NCBI GenBank assembly: GCA_035493555.1
Contig: DATJIC010000045.1
Coordinates: forward strand, 1-20,454
Source: CAMLKC01 sp035493555
GTDB taxonomy: Bacteria > Patescibacteriota > Saccharimonadia > Saccharimonadales > Saccharimonadaceae
Direction of reading: 5' to 3'
Length of the DNA: 20,454 nt
Position numbers and translations under genes: made by a program. How positions within the stretch are numbered: the stretch's first letter is position 1; every line of letters begins with the position of its first letter. Under the pieces are notes generated by a model. The model saw nothing but the letters and a program-made list of their open reading frames with translations, did not search any database and had not been told where the DNA came from. Of this stretch, positions 15,175 through 20,454 are shown piece by piece.

Positions 15175-15446
15175 CATCTAGGGCAGAGCCCGTAGTGATT
15201 AGTGACCTACGAATAATCGTTCTCCTGCCTTCAGCATTACTGCAAAGGCGTCTACCTTACTCTGTCTTTCTTCTCGCAATAGAACAGGATACTTGTCGAC
15301 CTATTTCATTTAATTGGTATTGATTGAAAACGTTCAGTTTCAGTATCCGTAGCGACATTTGTCGGTAGGCTCATATATGGTTCGTACTCCCACTCGCTAG
15401 ATATGGCGGTCAGCCTTACTAAGTAGACGAACACATAAATGTGCTA
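15175..15446 (-). ncRNA. Long structured leader upstream of the LysM-CHAP gene
   Basis: This is the largest stretch without a recognised gene. Several pairings are visible on the minus strand. CGTCTAC plus TTA (15429-15420) pairs with 15259-15249, ten pairs with one bulge. AGGCT (15416-15412) pairs with AGCCT (15371-15367), enclosing CATAT (15405-15401) with ATATG (15376-15372). CGACA and TGTCG form a tight hairpin (15353-15364). GGATACT (15348-15342) pairs with AGTATCC (15293-15287). CGTAG and CTACG form a hairpin (15191-15211). They nest into a multibranched fold of about 180 nt plus a 3' expression region. No known riboswitch class, tRNA, SRP, 6S or RNase P RNA was recognised. Confidence 0.45.
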
Positions 15447-15452
15447 ATGTTC

Positions 15453-15481
15453 ATTGTATCAGCTATTGCAAAGTATGTCAA
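15453..15481 (-). promoter_or_regulatory. Promoter of the LysM-CHAP leader
   Basis: A perfect TTGACA (15476-15481) and TACAAT (15453-15458) are separated by exactly 17 bases on the minus strand. The predicted transcription start is near 15446. This is among the best promoters in the window and lies just after the mltG stop, so the hydrolase has its own transcript. Confidence 0.8.
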
Positions 15482-15512
15482 TTTATTTTATAGAATGTAA
15501 AAATTGTCAAGT

Positions 15513-16655
15513 CTAGGGCCCAAGACACTTAACTTTACAGTGAGTATCGATATTCGCCTGGTGTTCTTGCTCGGTTCTAGCATAGTAGGTTTTATCGTCG
15601 TCTCCACTAAGAAAGTAGAGATAGTCACCCGAGGCGGGATGCGCCACTGCTTTAAGAGCCGAAAGGCCGGGCGTAGCGATAGGTCCAGGGGGTAGCCCTG
15701 CATGAATCCGGGTGTTATAGGGTGACTCAAGCGACGGCGACGGCTCAACGCCAAGTTTTTTTGCCGCATAATGATAGGTAACATCCGAACCGAGCGGCAT
15801 ACCCATTTTTAACCGGCTTAAGAAAATCTGGGCAACTTGACGCTGATCGTCCGCATTTGGCACCTCCCGCTGCACAATTGAGGCGAGCGTAATACCCTGA
15901 TAAAGACTAAGCCCCTGCTTTTTAAACCCATCGACAAGGTTGTTTTCCTTAATCACCCGGTAATACTCGTCGAAGGCCGTCGTTAGTATCTGCTCTACGC
16001 TGGCATCGCCGCTGAACTTGTATGTTTCTCCGTAGATATAGCCTTCAAGGTCGGCGCTGGCTGGTTTCGTTGCAAACAAGGGATGGTCGTATGGTTTACT
16101 AAAAGCAGCATCCACACTAGCCCTGTCGTAGCCTGATTTTACAAGCGCATCCTCATCTTCTTGAACCGTAGCCCCAGGAAGAAACGTCAGGGAGAACTCG
16201 TCGATTTTACCAGCCACAAGGTCGTTAACGATACCCTGCATCGACTCCGACGGTGATAGCCGATACGAGCCCGCTTGGAGCTTAGAGCGCGTATTGGTTA
16301 TTCTGGTGTAGATATCGAACACATACTGGCTGCGGATAAGCTTATTATCCGCCAAGAGCTTACCTATGGCCGACGGTGTCATACCCTCACTGACAGTCAC
16401 CTTGGTGCGGGAAGTATCTTGTGTATTGACCGGGCGAAGCGACAGTTCGTACCACAACCCAAAACCCGCCGCTGCCAAGATAATCGCAGCAATTGCCCCC
16501 ACTAGTATCCAGCGCATAGCGTGCCTCTTTTTCTTTGGCGCAGGCGCAGGGGCGGGTGCAAGAGGTTTTTCAATAGGTACCACAGGCTGCGGAACGACTG
16601 GCTGCTGGGGTTCCATGCGGGAAAGCGGTCTTTTGGGTGGAAGAATATCGTTCAT
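15513..16655 (-). CDS. mltG: Endolytic murein transglycosylase MltG (YceG-like)
   Basis: A 380-aa membrane enzyme that cuts nascent glycan strands and so sets their length. The cytoplasmic tail (1-46) is Pro/Ala-rich (repeated PVVP and PAPAPAP) and basic near the membrane. One helix (about 48-68) precedes a LysM-like part (about 85-150) and the YceG catalytic domain. In LASIVQREV the catalytic glutamate is Glu264, aligned with E. coli Glu218. LPPGPIATPG and KAVAHPA further support the family. The ATG follows the ruvX stop with no gap (TAGATG), implying coupling. It is the last gene of the ftsA-like operon. No terminator is evident after it. Confidence 0.94.
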   Translation of the reverse strand: MNDILPPKRPLSRMEPQQPVVPQPVVPIEKPLAPAPAPAPKKKRHAMRWILVGAIAAIILAAAGFGLWYELSLRPVNTQDTSRTKVTVSEGMTPSAIGKLLADNKLIRSQYVFDIYTRITNTRSKLQAGSYRLSPSESMQGIVNDLVAGKIDEFSLTFLPGATVQEDEDALVKSGYDRASVDAAFSKPYDHPLFATKPASADLEGYIYGETYKFSGDASVEQILTTAFDEYYRVIKENNLVDGFKKQGLSLYQGITLASIVQREVPNADDQRQVAQIFLSRLKMGMPLGSDVTYHYAAKKLGVEPSPSLESPYNTRIHAGLPPGPIATPGLSALKAVAHPASGDYLYFLSGDDDKTYYARTEQEHQANIDTHCKVKCLGP

Positions 16656-17060
16656 CTAGTGACGCTCCAGATAATCTTGTAGTATGATGGCCGCCGCCCG
16701 AGCATCAATATCACCCTTTGAATAAGGCCGGCCATACGATTTTAATTGCTGTTCGGCGAGTACACTAGTGAGTGATTCGTCCTGAAACTCCAGGTGAGGC
16801 GCCATGTCAACGAGCTGCTTTGCAAAACTCTCGGCATACGCGGTTTGCGCCGTCGGCTCACCCGACTGGTTCCGGGGATAACCAACCACGATTGTATCGA
16901 TGTTCTCGTCGACCACAAGCTTCGCTATGCGCCCAATCTCGCTGCCGTCAACCTCTATGGTTTCGTAAGCAACAGCAATCCGAACCGCATCGTCACCAAT
17001 AGCAACACCAATCCGCTTTTCTCCTACGTCGAGCGCAAGGAACGTCTTATTTCGACTCAT
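16656..17060 (-). CDS. ruvX: RuvX/YqgF, RNase H-fold nuclease
   Basis: A 134-aa protein of the YqgF family, proposed to be a Holliday-junction resolvase and shown in E. coli to act in 16S rRNA 5'-end maturation. The RNase H fold shows the first catalytic Asp11 in LALDVGEKRIGVA, the loop VGYPRNQSGEPT, Glu95 in DESLTS, and the C-terminal Asp (about 119) in DIDARAAAIILQDYL. The length is usual. The ATG at 17060 lies 14 bases inside the upstream gene, and mltG begins directly after its stop. The ruvX-mltG neighbourhood is common in bacteria. Confidence 0.94.
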   Translation of the reverse strand: MSRNKTFLALDVGEKRIGVAIGDDAVRIAVAYETIEVDGSEIGRIAKLVVDENIDTIVVGYPRNQSGEPTAQTAYAESFAKQLVDMAPHLEFQDESLTSVLAEQQLKSYGRPYSKGDIDARAAAIILQDYLERH

Positions 17061-18699
17061 TCAAATTAAATTCTACCTTAATTTTCTTGGTATCGTTTGG
17101 CGCCGACGACACCCAGAACGGCCAGAATTTAATATCAACGTTATCGACACCCTGGATCGACTCGATACTCGACTGAATTTCGCCGTAGCGCTTGCCCTTT
17201 GCTAAGTCTTTTACGGCTTGGTCCTCGATTTTAGGACCGATTTTTGCCGTTGCAATAAGGTTAGCGGTAAATCCCTTAGAGACCGCGGTGGTATCGGTAA
17301 AGGTGACCTTATCGGCTCCGTTATCGTAGATACGCCGGTCATTCAAACCCTTGATCTGATCCTTAAAGTAGGCGTCGAGGAAGCTACTAACGTCCGCCTT
17401 GGCAACACCCGCCAGGCTATAGGTAAGCGTTGCGGTCAGTGTTGCTTTGCCGGAAGGCACCTCTTGATCAACACCAGGAGCAACCTGCGGAGTACCCTTA
17501 TCCGTCTTGAATGACTGGTCCAGAATAATAAAAGTGTCGTTAAATTTAGCCGTCAGCTGCTTTTTCATATCGTCGGAGCTTTGCTGATTAAGCTGGTCGG
17601 TCGCCTTTTGGACGTCATCACTGCTGACAACAGTAACTGTCTTGCTGCTACCGCCAGACATATCACTCCCCTCAGCGTCGATCCCACTAACATTAGAACT
17701 ATAGCTGCGGGCCGACAGGTTATAATCGTCACCCACCTTGGCCGCCTCCACGTTTACTGTTGCCGAATCCTGTACGATCCCACTTGGCCCAACAGTAGTG
17801 CCACTTAATGTTGCACTCTCAGTACTAACAAAAGTATGCGTCCCATTGGTAAAACTAGTACCAGCAGGAACGGTCATGGTCTGGTTAGAGACAGACGTGC
17901 GGGTAATTTGCATTGTTCCCGTTGCCTTATCACCTACCTGCTTTTTACCCGTAGGGGTAATATCGACTGACACATCCTTCTTCAAGGTCTGGGTAACCGT
18001 TTTCAGGCTGTTCCCTGCAAGATCCGTGGAAAGACTGTCACCGAGTGTCACCTTGGCATTTGCCGACGAGTCGGTTGTACGGGCAGAAATAATAACCGTT
18101 GCCGACGGGGCAAAAATGATTGCCCACACCAGGAACGCAAGAAACAACACGCCGCCTGCAATGCCAAAAATAAGGCGTTTACGGAATTTATTAAAGTTAG
18201 GAACCCTGCCGCTTTTGGACTTTGGCTTTTTGAGAGATTGACCCGCAAGAGGAGGTGTTGCCTTTGGCATTTCAGCCACGTTTTCGCTTATTGCTTCGTC
18301 TAACGGCGAAGAGAGGGCGGCGGCGCCTAGCGCGCTTTTGTCGGCGGTTCGCGCCAGTTCACCCACCGGCAGTTGGGCACCGTCGATAATATCGTCGCCA
18401 TTATCGATACTTAGGGCTGATATTTCGGCGAGCTCTGGCTTGCTTTGCAGATTTTTTGCAACAGGAATTTTAGCTGCGGCTGCAAGTGCCGCCAGTGCTG
18501 AATTATTACTAATGAGCACCAGGCGTTTGCTACTGTGCGAAGCAGCGCGCTCAAGAAGACGTAAATTAACCGCGCTCTGAAGTATGCCAATGCGTTTTGG
18601 CGGAACAAGGGCGACGATTTTCTCTTTTGAGTCTTTCACTTTGCCAATTATGGCCGTGATGTCGTCTTCAACATCGATGTAAATGACGTCTTTGTTCAT
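17047..18699 (-). CDS. Large single-pass protein with baseplate J-like exterior (CPR-type)
   Basis: A 550-aa protein. Residues 1-90 look like a cytoplasmic alpha/beta domain (alternating strands and helices, DVIYIDVEDDI onward). An acidic and Pro-rich linker (about 90-170) precedes a basic patch and one helix (about 176-196). The remaining 350 residues are outside, Ser/Thr/Val-rich and beta-like. The part around 255-330 (KATGTMQITR, VPAGTSF) resembles segments that annotation pipelines label baseplate J/gp47 in CPR genomes. The function is unknown. It lies 2 nt after the FtsA-like gene and overlaps ruvX by 14 bases, so it is probably an envelope or division partner of the actin-like ATPase rather than a phage protein. 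No other tail genes are near. Confidence 0.8.
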   Translation of the reverse strand: MNKDVIYIDVEDDITAIIGKVKDSKEKIVALVPPKRIGILQSAVNLRLLERAASHSSKRLVLISNNSALAALAAAAKIPVAKNLQSKPELAEISALSIDNGDDIIDGAQLPVGELARTADKSALGAAALSSPLDEAISENVAEMPKATPPLAGQSLKKPKSKSGRVPNFNKFRKRLIFGIAGGVLFLAFLVWAIIFAPSATVIISARTTDSSANAKVTLGDSLSTDLAGNSLKTVTQTLKKDVSVDITPTGKKQVGDKATGTMQITRTSVSNQTMTVPAGTSFTNGTHTFVSTESATLSGTTVGPSGIVQDSATVNVEAAKVGDDYNLSARSYSSNVSGIDAEGSDMSGGSSKTVTVVSSDDVQKATDQLNQQSSDDMKKQLTAKFNDTFIILDQSFKTDKGTPQVAPGVDQEVPSGKATLTATLTYSLAGVAKADVSSFLDAYFKDQIKGLNDRRIYDNGADKVTFTDTTAVSKGFTANLIATAKIGPKIEDQAVKDLAKGKRYGEIQSSIESIQGVDNVDIKFWPFWVSSAPNDTKKIKVEFNLNESK

Positions 18700-18701
18700 A
18701 G

Positions 18702-19967
18702 TTAAATGCGAAGGATCCGATTAAGTTTTTCTTTGATGGTATCGCTGTCGCTACTCCCTACCATTGTATCATAGCCCACCCGGAGCAGGCCCATGGCCGT
18801 AATAAAGGTATGGTCGTTTGCCGCGCCCGTAGCGTCGTGGATTCCCACAACTTCACTAGGGTTGATACGCTGGACGGTCGGACGTTTCGTAAAGGGCAGT
18901 TCCTTATACCAGTCGCGCTCGGACAGCGCTTCAACCAGCTTTGCAAGGCTGGCCCCACCGCCACAAAGCAGAATTCGATTTGGCAGATGATCAACAGAGT
19001 CAAATTCGCCTAATGCCAACTCGACCCCCGCCAGCCACACATCAAGCGTTTTATCGATTGCCTTTTCGGCTTCTTTTTTAACGCTGGCCTTAATCTGACT
19101 GTTATCGATATTTACCTTGAGCTTTTCGGCATCGCTATAGCTAAGATCCATCTCGCTGGCAATTGTCCGCGTAAAGCTACGGCCGCCAATACCAAACATC
19201 TTCGTACCCTCGACGCCACCGTCGTTCACTACCGCTATGTCGGTGGTACCGCCACCAACATCGGCCAAAATAGCCGTAAAATTACTGCTGGCATCGGTGC
19301 CAAGGACACTCCTGCTTACTGCGAACGGTTCGGCAGCAACGGCGACCAGCTCCAGCGCTAGTTCGTCGGCCACGCGCTCTAGGGCACCAATATGCACCAT
19401 CGGGGCAAAGGCGGTATAAATTTGAACGGCTATGTCCCGCCCCTGGAAACCGATAGGGTTAGAAACCTTGTAACCGTCAATATGGATACTGACAAGCGCG
19501 CTGTTTACCAGCTTTACCTCAACTTCTTCGTTGCCCGTCTCGAGGGCAATTTGACGCTGCGCCTTACCTTGGGCACGCTCCTGCACCTTTTCGATGATGA
19601 ATTCCATCTCGTTCGTATCCAGAGGACGATCGGGTTGCGGACGGCGGTAACGAATTGTATTAGTAACCCCTTTTACCAGCTCGCCTGCAATACCGATAAC
19701 TGCGCGTTTTGCCTGAAGGCCGGCCTGGTCTTCAGCCTCAGATAGAGCCTCCTCGCAGTTACGCACCACCCCAGAAATATCAGCAATGGCACCCGAGTGC
19801 ATATCGCTGATATCCTGGCGAGCACGTCCGACACCGACGATTTCCAGCGTGTCATCTTTCATTTTGGCAATAAGCGCCTTAACGAATTCCGTACCGATAT
19901 CAAGAGCAACCACGTAGCTGTTGTCGGGTTTGCTCTGTGCTTTTTGACGCAATTTTTCGAAAACCAT
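18702..19967 (-). CDS. FtsA/PilM-type actin-like ATPase
   Basis: A 421-aa cytoplasmic protein of the actin fold. Phosphate-1 loop LDIGTEFVKALI (22-33), phosphate-2 loop ADVGGGTTDIAVV (235-247) and adenosine motif LLCGGGASL (333-341) are visible. The insert at about 88-200 fits the 1C/SHS2 subdomain of FtsA. The end, TIKEKLNRILRI, can form a basic amphipathic helix like the membrane-targeting tail of FtsA, which favours FtsA over PilM. FtsA tethers FtsZ to the membrane. The ATG at 19967 is chosen; the longer TTG start at 19979 overlaps the probable -10 box TATAAT. It is the first gene of the operon that continues through mltG. Confidence 0.88.
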   Translation of the reverse strand: MVFEKLRQKAQSKPDNSYVVALDIGTEFVKALIAKMKDDTLEIVGVGRARQDISDMHSGAIADISGVVRNCEEALSEAEDQAGLQAKRAVIGIAGELVKGVTNTIRYRRPQPDRPLDTNEMEFIIEKVQERAQGKAQRQIALETGNEEVEVKLVNSALVSIHIDGYKVSNPIGFQGRDIAVQIYTAFAPMVHIGALERVADELALELVAVAAEPFAVSRSVLGTDASSNFTAILADVGGGTTDIAVVNDGGVEGTKMFGIGGRSFTRTIASEMDLSYSDAEKLKVNIDNSQIKASVKKEAEKAIDKTLDVWLAGVELALGEFDSVDHLPNRILLCGGGASLAKLVEALSERDWYKELPFTKRPTVQRINPSEVVGIHDATGAANDHTFITAMGLLRVGYDTMVGSSDSDTIKEKLNRILRI

Positions 19968-19978
19968 AATTAGTATCA

Positions 19979-19984
19979 ATTATA
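19979..19984 (-). promoter_or_regulatory. -10 box of the ftsA-like operon
   Basis: A perfect TATAAT on the minus strand, ending 11 nt before the ATG at 19967, giving a leader of only a few bases. No good -35 was found at 16-18 bases; TTGTTT lies 19 bases upstream. It excludes the TTG start at 19979. Confidence 0.5.
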
Positions 19985-20027
19985 TACTATTTGGCTATGG
20001 AATAAACAATTAGCCACCAAAGAAACT

Positions 20028-20051
20028 GCCCCGCTGCAAGATGAGCGGGGC
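20028..20051 (-). terminator. Terminator of alaS
   Basis: GCCCCGCT and AGCGGGGC pair perfectly around an 8-base loop. On the minus strand AGTTTCTTT follows. It lies about 28 bases after the alaS stop and before the ftsA-like promoter. Confidence 0.8.
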
Positions 20052-20079
20052 AGAAAACGCCAAAAACCAGTTATGACTT

Positions 20080-20454
20080 TTACTTAAGAACGGCTTTAAT
20101 ACGGCGAATACCTGCCGAACTCGACTCTTCCTTGGTGATTTTGAAGGTTTTATCACCTTCGGCTAGCTGACCAGTATGGTCGACGTGAGGGCCACCGCAG
20201 ATCTCGAGGCTCGCAATATGGTCACCCTCGCCCATCTGGTATACTTTTACTTCTTCGCCGTAGCGCTCGCCAAACGGACCGATAGCTCCCATATCCAGGG
20301 CCTCTTGGGTAGGATATAACTTGAACGAAACCGGCAGATCCTCTTTGATCCAGCCATTAACGAGATCCTCGGCCTTTTTAATATCCTCGGGAGTCATTTT
20401 GTGATCGAGATTAAAATCAAACCGTAGGCGGTCTTCGGTAATATTGCTGCCGTG
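20080..20454 (-). CDS. alaS: Alanyl-tRNA synthetase, C-terminal part (partial)
   Basis: The frame runs off the right end of the window; 124 C-terminal residues are seen. HGSNITEDRLRFDFN and LEICGGPHVDHTGQL are the editing (SAD) domain, with Cys and His of CxxxH as metal ligands; this domain clears Ser- and Gly-tRNA(Ala). After SSSAGIRRIKAVLK the protein stops. Standard bacterial AlaS continues for roughly 200 more residues with the DHHA1/C-Ala domain, which is absent here. Short AlaS of this kind is a known trend in CPR lineages as far as I recall. The SAD domain also occurs in ThrRS, but RLRFDF and CGGPH at this spacing with a C-terminal end fit AlaS better. Confidence 0.88.
   Translation of the reverse strand, partial: HGSNITEDRLRFDFNLDHKMTPEDIKKAEDLVNGWIKEDLPVSFKLYPTQEALDMGAIGPFGERYGEEVKVYQMGEGDHIASLEICGGPHVDHTGQLAEGDKTFKITKEESSSAGIRRIKAVLK

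Noticed and set aside
15175..15446. c-di-AMP (ydaO) riboswitch, 6S RNA, tmRNA, RNase P or SRP RNA in the LysM-CHAP leader
   Set aside because: None of the conserved core sequences I know for these RNAs is present, although I could not run a covariance search.
15860..15890. Loss of the catalytic glutamate in MltG, since the motif reads ASIVQRE rather than ASIIEKE
   Set aside because: Counting along the remembered E. coli sequence places the catalytic Glu218 at the second glutamate of the motif, which is kept here as Glu264. Only the first is replaced by Gln.
17047..18699. Phage tail or contractile injection system, suggested by the baseplate J-like segment
   Set aside because: No sheath, tube, spike or other tail genes are nearby. 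The protein has a membrane helix and sits in a housekeeping operon.
19968..19979. A longer FtsA-like protein starting at TTG 19979
   Set aside because: The TTG overlaps a perfect TATAAT, has no Shine-Dalgarno, and adds only four residues before an ATG that begins a typical sequence.

Overview
The window most likely comes from a member of the Patescibacteria (CPR), close to Candidatus Saccharibacteria (TM7). This is inference from gene content and style; no search was run. The signs are a small gene-dense genome of moderate GC, an alanyl-tRNA synthetase that ends straight after its editing domain, a conserved CPR-type block (FtsA-like ATPase, large single-pass protein with a baseplate-J-like exterior, RuvX, MltG), a membrane-anchored LysM-CHAP hydrolase, and many starts that look leaderless.

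Layout. 1-490 is the 3' end of a DHA2-type MFS exporter with a strong terminator. About 590-930 is a very GC-rich island with one small actinobacterial-looking membrane gene on the minus strand, with its own promoter, Shine-Dalgarno and GC-rich hairpin. 1003-1902 (minus) is the tRNA hydroxylase TrhO. 2108-5643 (plus) is a pair of tandem ABC exporter half-transporters behind a structured leader of about 115 nt, ending in a bidirectional terminator shared with rplY (L25/CTC, minus). dedA (plus) diverges from rplY and converges on uvrA (minus). A four-TM bestrophin-like gene (minus) and a 94-aa membrane gene (plus) diverge from a shared 120-bp region. sbcB (exonuclease I), obg and a LysM-CHAP gene follow on the minus strand. 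Behind a leader of about 280 nt lies the tight minus-strand operon ftsA-like - baseplate-J-like - ruvX - mltG. The window ends in the 3' part of alaS.

How the genes fit together. The right half is an envelope and division module: an actin-like ATPase with a putative amphipathic membrane tail, a membrane protein with a large exterior, a septal glycan-trimming transglycosylase (MltG) and a peptidoglycan hydrolase. The left half holds housekeeping repair and translation genes (uvrA, sbcB, obg, rplY, trhO) and transport genes.

Most worth a second look are the actinobacterial-looking island (Saccharibacteria live on actinobacterial hosts), two unexplained structured leaders (upstream of the ABC pair and of the LysM-CHAP gene), a recurring -10 box placed about 8 nt before ATG, and an obg promoter overlapped by a perfect 12-bp inverted repeat. 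No CRISPR array, rRNA, tRNA, prophage or classical insertion sequence was seen.
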